A stretch of 64,000 bases of DNA from Ariolimax columbianus (taxonomy: Eukaryota > Mollusca > Gastropoda > Stylommatophora > Arionidae), in assembly GCA_036924085.1 (NCBI GenBank), contig JAVGWX010000014.1, positions 38,149,056 to 38,213,055 of the forward strand, written 5' to 3'. Position 1 is the stretch's first letter, and each line of letters begins with the position of its first letter. Both the position numbers and the translations under genes were made by a program. The notes below the pieces were generated by a model. It was not told where the DNA came from. It made no database searches and saw nothing but the letters and a program-made list of their open reading frames with translations. Below, piece by piece: positions 12,926 to 24,279 of the stretch.

Positions 12926-13530
12926 ATGGAGAAATCAGAGGCCAGAACTGTGATAACATTCATGATGTTGCAGGGGAAAAACATCTACAGAAATACACAG
13001 GGGGGTGGAACTAGCGTTTGAGGAATTATGTCCTTCGTATGCTTCTGTAAAAAACTGGTGTAGGCAGTTTAAGTGTAGCCGTTCCCATGTTGCTGTTCTT
13101 CCAAGATCAGGAAGACCATCCTCAGAGTGCAGCGATGAAAATGTTGCAAGAGTGAAGAAAATCATTGACCAGGATAGGAAAATGACAATTGCAGAGATGT
13201 CTATGTCAGCAAAACTGAATGAAAGTACAGTACTTAGAATTTTACACAACATACTGAACATGAGAATGTGTATGCCCACTGTGTTCTCGCGTTTGCTGAC
13301 ATGTGAACAGAAACAAACGAGGGTTGATTGCTGTGGCCAGTTACTCAAAATGTGTCAGTCGAAAAACATGATGCCGACCATGCTGACAGTAGATGAGACT
13401 TGGGTTCACCATTATGACCCAGAATCCTAAATTTCCAGCATGCAGTAAAAAACCCCAGGCTCACCAATACATGTAAAACCAAGAGCACAGAAATCTGCAA
13501 GAAAAGTGATGCAGACTGGGTTTTTTTTTG
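12926..13530 (+). pseudogene. Mariner-like transposase relic
   Basis: A decayed copy of a Tc1/mariner-superfamily transposase, the enzyme that cuts and pastes its element at TA sites. The start ATG is followed by an N-terminal helix-turn-helix region, and the frame shifts at a GGGGGG run near 13000. The next frame is open from 13005 to 13430 and carries PSYASVKNW, PRSGRPSSE, LTCEQKQTRVD and TVDETWVHHYDPES; the last is the hallmark around the first catalytic Asp (about 13392). A stop at 13428 is followed by MQ..TPGSP, which continues family similarity. The rest of the catalytic triad and the inverted repeats were not found. SETMAR/mariner-type proteins are about 345 residues; about 190 codons remain. 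Clearly inactive. Confidence 0.85.
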
Positions 13531-13649
13531 GGGGGGGACGCCATCTGCATCATATTGAACGACCAAATTTTGTATGTGGGTGTATAACATCAGGAGATGG
13601 ACTAGAACAAATACTGGCGATCCATTGCAGCCGTTATCCGATATTGAGC

Positions 13650-14165
13650 TTGAACTGATCAGCCGACCCTCGATGGAGAGATGGCACTTGAACTGATCAG
13701 CCAACCTTCGATGGAGTGATGACACTTGAACTGATCAGCCGACCTTCGATGGAGAGATGACACTTGAGCTGATCAGCCAACCTTCGATGGAGAGATGACA
13801 CTTGAACTGAGCTGATCAGCCAACCTTCGATGGAGAGATGACACTTGAACTGATCAGCCAACCTTCGATGAAGAGATGGCACTTGAGCTGATCAGCCGAC
13901 CTTCGATGGAGAGATGACACTTGAACTGATCAGCCAACCTTCGATGAAGAGATGGCACTTGAGCTGATCAGCCGACCTTCGATGGAGAGATGACACTTGA
14001 GCTGATCAGCCGACCTTCGATGGAGAGATGGCACTTGAGCTGATCAGCCGACCTTCGATGGAGAGATGACACTTGAACTGATCAGCCAACCTTCGATGGA
14101 GAGATGACACTTGAACTGAGCTGATCAGCCAACCTTCGATGCAGAAATGTCCCTTGAACTGAACT
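13650..14165. repeat. Minisatellite, 38-bp units
   Basis: About 13 units contain TGAACTGATCAGCCAACC and TTCGATGGAGAGATG, with alternating AACTGATC/GAGCTGATC variants. The same unit occurs in a small array at 34205. Confidence 0.95.
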
Positions 14166-14900
14166 GAACTCTCGTGAATGCCTTAACGATTGCATAGCTG
14201 ATAATATATCTGCCTGACCTATAATCTTGTCTGTGTGACCTCACCCTGCAGAAACAACTAGCAATCCATGATAAAACAGACCAAAAACTGTGTTAGAAAG
14301 CGTATATAATTTCACCAACCGCCTGCTAGATGATTTTATCAACACATATGTCCTTCTACAGATATAACAAGATAAGCAAAGCCATTATCAAACATGCACG
14401 TATACTGCTATTATCACGCGTGAGTTGATCAACACACTTCACTAATGTCACAACTTTTGGGGTCTAAAAATCAGCACACTGCTCTTGGACTTATTCGACC
14501 GAATGCCCTTATTTCATTAAATGCACTTTTCGGCATCCAGTCGAAAGTTAATCGGTTGTTCCGCAGGTTCCAAATCTTTATCTTGCCGTGACCCCATTTT
14601 ATAGAAGCAAAGTGACCTACGGCCCCGCTACTTTTCAAAAAGGCTCTTGAATTGAGTCGATGATCACACATCGAAAATATATCTTAAAGTAAAATATAAT
14701 TCAATACAATTTTAACTGACGACATATTTCTGGATCACGCAATGGACTCATCTGACTGGTGGCAGAAACATCCGATTTATGTTATTTCGCGGAATTTGCT
14801 TACGTAAAGAAAACAAATCTCTTTGCAGGAACCATGACGGGATTTGTTGTTTTCCACAAAACTGCTTTTGTAAACACTCTGAGGTCAGCGAGTTGATGTA
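14166..14900. other. Unassigned sequence, no gene seen
   Basis: No coding region, RNA or repeat family was recognised between the 38-bp array and the LINE fragment on the minus strand. Confidence 0.45.
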
Positions 14901-14929
14901 TGAGACTATGGGTCGCTTCAGTGTATCCA

Positions 14930-15455
14930 CTTGGAACAACAACAACAATGTTCGCTTAGGCGTCTGGAGCCCGTTACGTCGGATGAACACCACCATGTCC
15001 AGTTGTAACTGCGTGCTGCCAGGCTTCCTCTAAGGCAGATGGGGAGGCTGCTACCTGTTGGAGCCACGTGTTTCGAGGACGACCTCTCCGGCGCTTCCAG
15101 CCAGCAGGGAGGAGACCGTTTGCACTGTTGACTGTCTTTTGAAGGATCTGGTGAGCTGGGACCTCCTTGTCCAGTCGGACTACATGACCGAACAGGGAAA
15201 TACGGCGACGTTCCAGAATAACCGAGACAGAGGGGAGATGTGTCTTTGCAGAAACATCTACATTCCGGACAAAATCGTACCAATGAACGCCAAGGATGTG
15301 TTGTTGATTTCGCATATGGAAGGCCTCAAGTCTCGAGGTGTCGCTTTTTTGCAGGGTCCAGGTCTCGGAGCCATACACGAGGACCAGGATCACGCACGAC
15401 TGGTAGATGCGCAGTTTAGTGCCCATGGACAGCCTACTGTCAACTTGGAACACAG
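14930..15455 (-). pseudogene. LINE C-terminal fragment (RTE/CR1-like)
   Basis: The minus-strand ORF of 159 residues (14974-15453) matches the C-terminal region after the reverse-transcriptase domain of invertebrate non-LTR elements: LVYGSETWTL, LEAFHMRNQQHILG, RRRISLFGHVVRLD, then RRRGRPRNTWLQQV and GHGG near the end. The catalytic RT domain is missing, so this is a 5'-truncated copy. It stays open over its whole length, so it is younger than most LINE remnants here. The plus-strand ORFs over it are shadows. Confidence 0.85.
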
Positions 15456-15574
15456 AATATAAAACTTCATATTTGTATGGGTTATATTCGATATTTAAAA
15501 ATTATGATATAATTCAAACTTTAAGACATTACATGAAAAAGTGCTTTAAAACCAATATTTATTTTAGTTTACTG

Positions 15575-15722
15575 TTTCAGCCGGTGACCCCACAGAAACC
15601 TTTTTGGGTTAGGAACCATTGGGTTGTTCGGTGCACCCCAAACTGTAACCAGCGACTAAAGAAAAGTCGTCAAGAGTTAGCTCAGCTCGAGTAGTTTTGA
15701 ACAACAACACCAATAACAACAA
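15575..15722 (+). mobile_element. SINE-C' 3' end fragment
   Basis: CAAGAGTTAGCTCAGCTCGA followed by GAACAACAACACC matches the 3' end of the element at 48715 (CAAGAGTTGGCTCATCTC ... GAACAAGAACTACACC). The 5' part is not recognised. Confidence 0.45.
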
Positions 15723-16295
15723 AATTAATGACCGTAGAATGGCCTTTCAGTGGACAGCTTTATTGTCTTGTTTTATGATTGTTGCGTAGCCAGCAACCTT
15801 TAACAACCAGCTCACCGATCAGTCGATAGCTATCGACATCAAGGAAAGTCTTTCCACCAGAAACATAATAACGATTCGCTGAATGCTCTGAAGATGAAAC
15901 TTACTTTTTTTGTTTTTTTTAAGAAATAACGTTTTAAATTTACAGTACATTGCTGTGTTAATACATAGTGCAACTCAATACTTCATAGACACGATAACAA
16001 CTTATTTCTCTAATTTGCGTATGTAATCGAAACCAACAAATGAGTGTAACCTGATTTATAACTGTATACGGTTTTTTGAGGTTGTCTACAATAGAGGTCG
16101 CAGTATCTCCGAAGTATGTCTGCACAAAGATTACTTAGTTAAATGGGTCTAGACAGAATATTCGCTCTGTATTCTCTTGTTATACACAAGAGCTTTTGTT
16201 TTCTCTTTTCTCTTCCACCTTTCTTTATTTATGTTTCTATCTTATTGTGTTAATACATCCTTTTCTATTTATGTTTCTGTAAATGTGTGTCTATG
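15723..16295. other. Unassigned AT-rich sequence
   Basis: No gene or repeat family was recognised. Confidence 0.45.
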
Positions 16296-16297
16296 TA

Positions 16298-16304
16298 CAA
16301 ACAG

Positions 16305-16374
<70 letters not shown>

Positions 16375-16423
16375 ACAAGTAGATATTTATATGTCTCTCT
16401 CTCTTTCTTTCTCTGTATATATT

Positions 16424-16481
<58 letters not shown>
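16298..16481. repeat. (CA)n/(TA)n microsatellites
   Basis: Two TA runs separated by a CT-rich spacer. The I-Y-I-Y ORFs are repeat translations. Confidence 0.95.
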
Positions 16482-16482
<1 letters not shown>

Positions 16483-17290
16483 GACCGCTGGACCAATAAC
16501 CAACCAACCATATAAATATACAATTTTTAAATTGTCACTAATGTTCAAAGGACTTAAGTTCCAAGAAAATGTACGCGCGGCACTTGAAATATGTGCACCT
16601 TTTGGTGATGTATGTTGGTGCTCATGCTCATTGGTTCCTGTTTTTTCATTTCCTGTTGACCTACTTTTAGTAATAGTATTTTCTTCGTTAGTGGGCTTTG
16701 CCGCGCACAGAGAAGGAAACAGTTGCTTTTTTCTATTTGTCCCAGGAAACACTAATGACATTTCAGTATTTCTACTATTAATTTGCCTTAATTAGCTAAA
16801 CGAAGTAAATGAGGCAGTAGGTCTTATCAAATCAATTGAAAGAAAACATATTACATACTGAACACTTTTTGCCCACTAGAGGAACTGCAGCTAAGAAATG
16901 ATCACAAAGTAAACGTGAATTCGTTCATTGACCTGAGCCAGAAAAATGTAAGCTTCCCCTAAATAAGATAGCAGCAGGGTGGTGCAGTACCAAACCCATT
17001 GTTCAAGAGATGGAAAACGATAAGGCTAGAGCTCACACCTTCAATGGCATGATTATTCCAGCCGCGGTACAGGATCGCTCCTCGGCGCCAAAAGACTTTC
17101 AACGACCGGCTAGAGGAGCAGAAGCGGATGTGTTTCAACTCCCCCCCCCCCCTCCCCCCGCCGCACAGTATGGCTCACGCAGATAGCAACTTCCGTGTCC
17201 GCTTTAGACGAGGTCAGTGGGTCACCGATGTGGCCCATGGACACACGGGTCTCAGACGACTATTACTAATATTATTATTATTAGGGTAAA
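16482..17290. other. Unassigned sequence with a poly-C run
   Basis: No supported gene. A C-rich run lies at 17140-17160. The ORFs at 16283-16795 and on the opposite strand extend out of the TA repeat and match nothing I recognise. Confidence 0.45.
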
Positions 17291-17530
17291 TGACTGGGAG
17301 CCTAGGTAGCGCATTGGTTAGTGCATTGGCTTCCCAGTCACGCGATGCCGGATTTTTTGTCGGATCGTAAACAGGCAGCTGTGGTTGACCCAGCAAACGA
17401 AATTGGGCACCAGATAAAAATCTTGGAAGTAAAGGCGACCGGCATGATGGCGGGGATCACCAAATAATACGGGCCTTACCATATTTCCTAAACGCGGCAT
17501 GGCTTTACGGGAATTTGTACTTTTCTTTGT
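17291..17530 (+). mobile_element. SINE-E copy 2 (tRNA-derived, decayed)
   Basis: A-box-like TAGGTAGCGCATTGGTTAGTG at the head, a degenerate B-box, then TTGACCCAGC, GGAAGTAAAGGCGACCGGC and GGCATGGCTTTACGGG, in the same order as the copy at 11945. Confidence 0.6.
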
Positions 17531-17639
17531 TTTACTTTTCTTTGTAGGTACGAAACCTACGAAAAGCAGATGCAGAGTTGCCAAATGGTAGTTGAACTAA
17601 AAATATGGAGTCTGTCTGCGCGACCTAACTAACTGCACG

Positions 17640-18000
17640 GTCAGGTAAAATTTACTGATCAGACATATTAGTCAGGGTCAGGCAAAATATACTGATCAGA
17701 CATGTTAGTCTGTGTGTTAAATAATCTGGTCAAGACCCTCACCTTGACTTCCCGCAGTCCTCCTTGGAAACGGGCTGTTTTCATGACATCCTGGCTAACA
17801 AGGCGAGGGATCGGCGTGATCGACGTAGTAGTGAGCAGCACGAAGATTGAGCCAAGCATAGCACAGCCGTCAGGAGGACCCCAGACCACCCTCAGCAGCA
17901 CGCACTGGATGTGAGCAAAGCTAGGAGAACCCACCACTTAAAGTGCTATTTTAGGGCACACAAAAGAGAAATACTACCCATTGTAGGCATTCAACAATAA
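17640..18000 (+). mobile_element. SINE-C copy 4
   Basis: Plus-oriented copy. Two TACTGATCAGACATGTTAGT repeats lie at the 5' end, then GGAAACGGGCTGTTTTCATG, GGCGAGGGATCGGCGTGATC, AGCCAAGCATAGCACAGCCG, and a 3' end in CCCATTGTAGGCATTCAACA. SINE-B copy 1 is inserted just after it. Confidence 0.78.
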
Positions 18001-18021
18001 GACCTAATTGAACGAAGAACT

Positions 18022-18389
18022 GGGATCAAGATGCTGAGCAGCGCAAGAGCTGCAGTGGTCAGCGAACCATAGCGGCCAAGACCCTTCTACACCTCCACGC
18101 GGTGATCCTGGATAACAGGCTGCAGCAGGGCAGACTGGCTAAAGAGAAGGGATTGAATAGGGAATGCTAACCGGGTACTCAAAACCTGCTTGCTGAAGTC
18201 GAATGTGTTGGACCGAAAGGTGCAAATATCGCAGCCAAGCTGAAAACTACGACACAACGCATTCCGTTCTCTGGACTATATTCTGCTACTTAAGCAGGGT
18301 TTGGTAGTGGGAGATTGAGAACGAACGAAGAAGAAGAAGAAGAAGAAGAAGAAGAAGAAGAAGAAGAAGAAGAAGAAGAAGAAGAAGAA
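18022..18389 (+). mobile_element. SINE-B copy 1, with target duplication
   Basis: Starts GGGATCAAGATGCTGAGCAG and ends in about 60 bp of (GAA)n. The perfect 12-bp direct repeat GAACGAAGAACT at 18010-18021 and 18390-18401 fits a target-site duplication, although its GAAGAA content could partly be tail. A minus-strand ORF over the tail is a poly-F artefact. Confidence 0.88.
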
Positions 18390-18591
18390 GAACGAAGAAC
18401 TAAGTCTGCCTGAGGGACCCCACACAAAAATAATGATCCTCACCAGTTTCGAGAACCGCATTCATTGTTTACCTATGTGCCGAGAATGGGTGGAATATGT
18501 TAACCAACAGATGGACCCGAAAAGTGACGTCAAAATGGACCACAACTTTAACGTCCACTATGGATGTGTGATCTGAGTAAAGTCGTGATCC

Positions 18592-19192
18592 CTCTTCTTC
18601 GTCTTCTTCTTCTTCGTCTTTTTCTTCTTCGTACGCTGTCAGACGTCATCCTGTATTTTTTCGAAAAAAGCAGAGGTTATCCTGAGGCTGTCGACACTGC
18701 CATAGAGCTTGTCTCGTGTTGCCACTGGTGATGGCCACATGTGCTTTCTCTGGTCCTCGTATTTCGGGCAGTTTTGCAGCAGATGTTCAGCGGTCATTTT
18801 TCCGGTATCACAACTGTATTCGTCAGTGCCACCTATCTTCAGCTTATTAAATAGGTGGTACCTCAGTCTGTTGTGACCTGTGCGGAGTCTGAAGACCACG
18901 ACCTGCTCTCTTCTGTTCAATTGGTAATAGGCATAATTTTTTGTATAGCCAGTATGTTCTGTTTCCCACTTGGCTATCTATCTGGCTCTAATGAGCCTTT
19001 TTTACTTTTCGTAGGTCACACTAGAATCCGGTTGTGGTAGTCTTACCCCTTCCTTTGCCAGTCTGTCTGCCTCCTCGTTGCCTTTAATGTTACATTGGGA
19101 TGGAACCCACTGTACCACTACTCTTTTTGGTGCGGTCTGCTGGCATAGTTGACAGATTACTGATCTTAAATCATTAAGTTCAGTATTTTTCT
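18592..19192 (-). pseudogene. Jockey-like LINE 3' fragment (RNase H C-term)
   Basis: On the minus strand the fragment begins in the RNase H domain: the motif WVPSQCNIKGNEEADRLAKE is the family's W-[IV]-P-[SA]-H-C-x-I-x-G-N-E-x-A-D block, with the His changed to Gln. A frameshift leads into a 93-residue ORF (18639-18920) with FRLRTGHNRLRYHL, TAEHLLQNCPKYEDQR and KLYGSVDSL, the C-terminal Cys-rich tail seen in the large LINE at 54.5 kb. The 3' end is ACAGCGTACGAAGAAGAA. A 12-bp direct repeat with one mismatch (AAGTCGTGATCC at 18580, AAGCCGTGATCC at 19193) flanks it, so it is a 5'-truncated insertion made by target-primed reverse transcription. Confidence 0.88.
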
Positions 19193-19204
19193 AAGCCGTG
19201 ATCC

Positions 19205-19660
19205 AATAAGGTCCTCCAAGGCAAAGATCAAAATGGCATCCTGAAACACAGTGATGAATTAGTTAACCGCAGCCAACGACTGATATCTGGCTCCTTGTAT
19301 CAGAGTCAGCTAATCAGTTCATGACCATACTGCGTCTGCAAGTGGTGGCAACCGTGCAAGCTGGATGAAAGAATATGGATTAAAGAGGGAAGGAAAACCT
19401 TTGTCCCCAGAATGCCGGGCTAAAACCGGATGTGTTGGTCCGAAACGCTCAGATATGACACTGTCGCTGTAAATGACGACACAAAGTTAGCGAAAGGACT
19501 TTTCAGGACGAAGGCAGAAAGAAGAAGCACAAGAAAAACAAGAAGAATGAGGAGGAGGGGAATGATAATGATAATAAGAAGAAGAAAGAAAGAAAGAAGA
19601 AGAAAGAGGCGGAAGAGCGGAATAAGAAGAAAAAAAGAGAATAAGAATAAAATACCGAAT
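19205..19660 (+). mobile_element. SINE-D copy with GAA-rich tail
   Basis: The 3' half reads CCGGATGTGTTGGTCCGAAA, GACGACACAAAG and TTTTCAGGACGAAGGCAG, parallel to the copies at 4895 and 49830. A purine-rich GAA tail of about 140 bp follows. The 5' limit is approximate. Confidence 0.6.
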
Positions 19661-19786
19661 TATGCTTAGCAACATTTGGCTACTTACCATCAGACACTTG
19701 AATACTGACTATTTACCAGGATTAGAGATTACGAAAATCGATTTTAAATATATGTGGTAGGATATACACGGAAATCGATCATTGCT

Positions 19787-20070
19787 GTTTGCTAATGTCT
19801 ACAATGAGAAGGTTACTCTTTTGTGCGCCATGAAAAGGACATTAAGTGGCGGGTTGCAGTAGCTTTCCTCACATCCCGAGCGTGCTGATGATGGTGGACC
19901 GGGGTCTTCCAGAGGGTTGTGCTATGCTTAGCTTCATCTGTACGTCACTCACTACTACCGGGATCACGCCGATCTCTCGTAGCCAAGCTGCCATGAATGG
20001 CCAGCATGTTTTTGTCTGACCCTGCCTAACATGTTTGATCAGTGTATTTTGTCTGATCAGATGTTAGCCT
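19787..20070 (-). mobile_element. SINE-C copy 5
   Basis: TCTACAATGAGAAGG, AGTGGCGGGTTGCAGTAGC, GGTTGTGCTATGCTTAGC and GGGATCACGCCGATC match copy 3. It ends in a GATCAGTGTATTTTGTCTGA motif. Confidence 0.77.
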
Positions 20071-20217
20071 TCTTCTCCAAATTGATTATTGAACTGCGTG
20101 TACGAACTAATTAGTTATTAATTAGGAGCATTCATTTGTGTAAATTCGCTTGCCCTATATTTGCAATGCTGCACCACTTTGGTGGTTCATGTAGATAATA
20201 TTTGTTAAGTATAATCT

Positions 20218-20530
20218 ATTTATCTGAGTCGCTGTAGTCAAGAGGATAAAGCACTAGCCTTTCACAGCGATGAACGGAAACGGTGGGCGATCGAGTCCCG
20301 TAAGTTTCACGCGACCCCCTGCTCTTAAGAGAGGTAAGACCAGAGTGCCTACATCCTGTGTTACCTCCAGTTCTCTCGATCAATAGTCTTGCCACTGATC
20401 TAAGGTAGCTCGGGACAAGAGTGAGATTGATGATCAGCGCATTAACTCCATCACTAGAATCCAAATACAGCGCACATCACAATGTTAAGACAGAAGTGTC
20501 TGATAGTGTGAACATCATCGACTCATATGA
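20218..20530 (+). mobile_element. SINE-F copy 1 (tRNA-derived)
   Basis: tRNA-like head GTCGCTGTAGTCAAGAGG (A-box) with B-box GCGATCGAGTCCC, then a body with GGTAAGACCAGAGTGCCT, AGTCTTGCCACTGATC and ACAGCGCACATCACA. The second copy is at 25166. Confidence 0.78.
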
Positions 20531-20544
20531 ATGACCGTATGCAC

Positions 20545-20752
20545 ACACGCACGCACGCACGCACACACACCACACACACACACAACACACACATACATAC
20601 ATACATGCACGCATACATACACATATACACATACACACATATATACACATACACATACACATACATACATACATACACATACACATACATATACACACAC
20701 ACATACATACATATATACATACATACACATATACATACATACATACATGTGA
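20545..20752. repeat. (CA)n/(CATA)n microsatellite
   Basis: CA, ACGC and CATA repeats; both strands give long ORFs that are pure repeat. Confidence 0.95.
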
Positions 20753-20819
20753 GTCTCAGCCTTTGTAGACCATGTGCGTGGCACCCTTTGAGTAACCTCT
20801 CAGAGCGTAAGCTTAGGCG

Positions 20820-21144
20820 CTGAATATGGAGACACTGGGCTGCCCAAACTGCAGAATCTCCATCTCGAAATCACTGGTGTAATCCCAAGGAATGCAAAGT
20901 ACGACAATTTGGCACCAGCTCCGAAGCAGGAGCTGCCGGAATGAGTTCGCAATTTTGAAACCATCCGCCTTAAGTGCTACCACTCCGGATTATCTGCATA
21001 GAGAGGCCGTTGGCATGGAAACTTCTGAACGGCAAGCCGAACAGTAAATCCAGCGACGATCTCTACACCTGGAAAGGAGAGGCTATATCAGACGCTTCAC
21101 TTTTCTCTAACAAACTGGACGTCCAGCCCAGACCTCGCTACACT
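20820..21144. other. Unassigned sequence between microsatellites
   Basis: GC-richer than its surroundings, with codon-like texture in places (TGGGCTGCCCAAACTG), but no frame stays open and no family was recognised. It may be a decayed transposon segment. Confidence 0.4.
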
Positions 21145-21390
21145 CCATACATACATACATGCATACATACATACACACATACATACATACATATATACAT
21201 GCATACATTCATACATACATACATACATACATACACACATACATAAATACATACATACATACTTACATACATACATACATACATACACACATACATAAAT
21301 ACATACATACATACATACATACATACATACATACATACATACATACATACATACACGCACAGCCACATACACACACACACACATCATTGG
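21145..21390. repeat. (CATA)n microsatellite
   Basis: About 245 bp of ACAT repeats with few interruptions. ORFs on both strands are repeat shadows. Confidence 0.97.
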
Positions 21391-21449
21391 CTCTATGCGC
21401 CTTGTCAGACAATAGTAATTGTGCTTTGAATAAAAGTTATGCAACTACA

Positions 21450-22560
21450 GTCCATGACGATAACGAATGTGACTTGTAAGACCAATCCTGACAGAGAAGC
21501 GTCTTCCACAGTGTATGCAAGGGAAGTCAGGACCTTTTGCGGCATCGTAAGGTGTGGCGTGTCGTCTCAAACTCTGAGTCTTTAGCCTATCAGTATCTCC
21601 TGTGTCTGTATTTCATGCTAATCCTGCCCCTCCATGCCTGCGTCATTCATATCCAGCTTGCAGTCATCCTTGTACCGAAGTAGTGGCCGGCCCCGAGACC
21701 ATCTGTAATTCCCCATAGAGAACATATGTTGGTATTCTGCCATCATCCGTCCTCCGAATGTGTCCCAGCCATCGAAGATTTCCAAGAATACGCAGGGAAA
21801 AGATTGTGACACTGCCTGTTCTCCTCAAGACGTCTGCGTTGGTGATCTTGTCTTGCCACCTAACGACCAGGATTTTGCCCAGGCAACTCAAGTGATAGCT
21901 GTTTAGCCGCCTCTCCTGGTGCACGTAGGTTGACCATGTCTCACTGCCATCAAGAAGAGTGCTGAGAACACATGCTTGGTAAACACGATTTTTGTTTTAA
22001 CAGTGAGCTTTTTGTTCTCCCAGACCCTTTTTTGTTAATCTGCTCATCCTGATATTAATCTCTTGGCCGAGGGATAGCTTATTATTGACTGAGGATCCCA
22101 AGTCCGTATATTGATTTACTACATCGAGAACCTCCTCATCAACGGAGATTACTGGTGGTTTGTTTGTACCCTGGACCAAAACATGTTTTCGTTTTCCTGA
22201 TTGTTAACCCGAACTCACAGCAGGCATCCCAAAAAAATGGAGATAGTAAGCTTTGCAGTTCCTCCTCTGAGGGAGTCGTAATTGCAACATCATCCGCACA
22301 GAACAGTTCTCTCATCAGGTACCTCTTTATTTTGGTATTGGATTTCAGCCTTTGCGAATTAAATAGGCCACTATCTGTGCGAGAATGAATGAAAATATCA
22401 CTTTCCTGGTCATGAAATGCATCCCTCAAAAGAAGTGAGAAATATATTCAAAAGCGGGTTGGAGCAAGTACACAGCCTTGTTTGACCCCGCACTTGATTG
22501 CAATCTCCTCTGAGGATGCACCGTCAATGTTAATGGTGTCTTTCATGTTAGTGTGGAACG
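21450..22560 (-). pseudogene. LINE reverse-transcriptase relic with C2H2 finger
   Basis: Minus-strand remnant of an RTE/CR1-type non-LTR element. In order it shows: GVKQGCVLAPT (RT motif B); RELFCADDVAI (motif C with the catalytic Asp pair); FGLTIRKTKT; the YTDLGSSVNNKL block; LGKILVVRWQDKITNADVL; RWLGHIRRTDDGRIPT; YGELQ; and a GRPLLRYKD-type block. It ends with CIHCGRRF..RIGLTSHIRYRH, a full C-x2-C-x12-H-x4-H pattern. Frames change at least four times, so the copy is dead. The N-terminal endonuclease and RT motif A are missing; the region upstream is microsatellite. Confidence 0.88.
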
Positions 22561-22589
22561 ACTCGATAATACTCAGAAGAATCAGTGGG

Positions 22590-22785
22590 CAACCATACAT
22601 ATGTGTTCGTGTGTGTGTGTCTGTGTGACTGTGCGTGTGTGTGTGTGAGTTTGCGTATGTGTATGTGTGACTGCGTGTGTGTCTGTGTGTGTGTGTGAGA
22701 GTGAGTGTGAAGATGTGTGTGTGAATGTATGTGGTGTGTGAGTGTGTGTGAGTGAGTGAGTGAGTGAGTGAGTGTGTGTGTGTCA

Positions 22786-22873
<88 letters not shown>

Positions 22874-22875
22874 CT
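22590..22875. repeat. (GT)n/(TA)n microsatellites
   Basis: GT/GAGT repeats to about 22785, then TA repeats. They lie immediately 5' of the minus-strand LINE relic. Confidence 0.95.
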
Positions 22876-22879
22876 ATAT

Positions 22880-23214
22880 TAAGAGTCGATGTATATACAT
22901 ACATACACGAGGATAAAGAAATGAATGTTTTTGTTCGTATGTACATTGTTGTTATTGTTCGTATTGTTTTTCAAATTGTACAGCACAGTTGTGTACATCA
23001 ACAGGGTTTGAGCCCAATATTCAAAACCAATATTCGGTGAAGTCCTAGTATTAAGATAGGACGATCTGTCAACAGACCGACCGACTGTTCGTGTCTCGCT
23101 CACATCTAACAGAAACACGTTGCGCTGTGTTACCTAACCTAGTTTTATCCTACTTCCGTTCTCAGGAAGACTGATCATAAATCTTAGTTTACGACATCTA
23201 CCACTTAATACCTC
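22880..23214. other. Unassigned sequence
   Basis: No gene or known repeat recognised. Confidence 0.4.
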
Positions 23215-23475
23215 TGAGAGCGAAAAGTAATCAGGGTCAAGTTAAACATACTTATCAAGACCCGAGTCTCGTGACTTCGCTCGTGCTCCTGGAAACTGTG
23301 TCGCATCATTGTGGCCAAGGAAATGAGGAATGGCACTGAAATCCCTATTCTGGTGATCTTATTCAGGAGGGTTCCGTTACAATACAGCCACGAGAACCAC
23401 GGACCACATTCTTGAAGTTCTCCTCTGGATGTCAGAACAACCACTGTAACTCGATACCAGAAAAAACAATAGAAC
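23215..23475 (+). mobile_element. SINE-C' copy next to an array
   Basis: AATCAGGGTCAAGTTAAACA, then ATCAAGACCCGAGTCTCGTG, a GGAAACTG block, and ACCACTGTAACTCGATACCAG. The following minisatellite begins at its 3' edge. Confidence 0.6.
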
Positions 23476-23479
23476 TGAC

Positions 23480-24265
23480 CAAGACTCCAGCTCATGTCAT
23501 GGTCGCCACATACTGACCAAGACTCCAGCTCACGTCATGGTCGCCGCAAACTGACCAAGTTTCCACCTCATTTCGGGGCCACAACATACCGACCAAGACT
23601 CCATTCCACCCCACACCTCACATCGGAGCCAACATACTGACCAAGTCCTTATTCCACCCCACACCTCACATCGTGGCCACAACATACTGACCAAGTCTCC
23701 ATTCCACCCCTCACCTCACATCAGAGCCAACATACTGACCAAGTCTCCATTTCACCCCACACCTCACATCAGAGCCAACATACTGACCAAGTCTCCATTT
23801 CACCCCACACCGCACATCAGAGCCAACATACTGACCAAGTCTCCATTCCACCCCACACCTCACATCAGAGCCAACATACTGACCAAGTCTCCATCCCAGC
23901 CCACACCTCACATCGTGGCCACAACATACTGACCAAGTCTCCATTCCACCCCACACCTCACATCAGAGCCAACATACTGACCAAGTCTCCATCCCAGCCC
24001 ACACCTCACATCGTGGCCACAACATACTGACCAAGTCTCCATTCCACCCCACACCTCACATCAGAGCCAAAATACTGACCAAGTCTCCATCCCAGCCCAC
24101 ACCTCACATCGTGGCCACAGCATAATGACCAAGTCTCCATCCCATCCCACACCTCACATCGTGGCCACACCATACTGACCAAGTCTCCATTCCACCCCAC
24201 ACCTCACATCGTGGCCACACCATACTGACCAAGTCTCCATTCCACCCCACACATCACATCCACGC
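23480..24265. repeat. Minisatellite, 47-50-bp units, SINE-C-like motif
   Basis: About 16 units contain AACATACTGACCAAGTCTCC and CCACACCTCACATCAGAGCC or ATCGTGGCC. TACTGACCAAGACTCC...CACCTCACGTC is also an internal stretch of SINE-C/C', so the array probably grew from such a copy. The W-G-W ORFs on the minus strand are repeat shadows. Confidence 0.9.
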
Positions 24266-24279
24266 AGTCCATCTTGAAA

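Noticed and set aside
16283..16795. 170-residue ORF
   Set aside because: Starts inside a TA repeat; the non-repeat part has no known motif.
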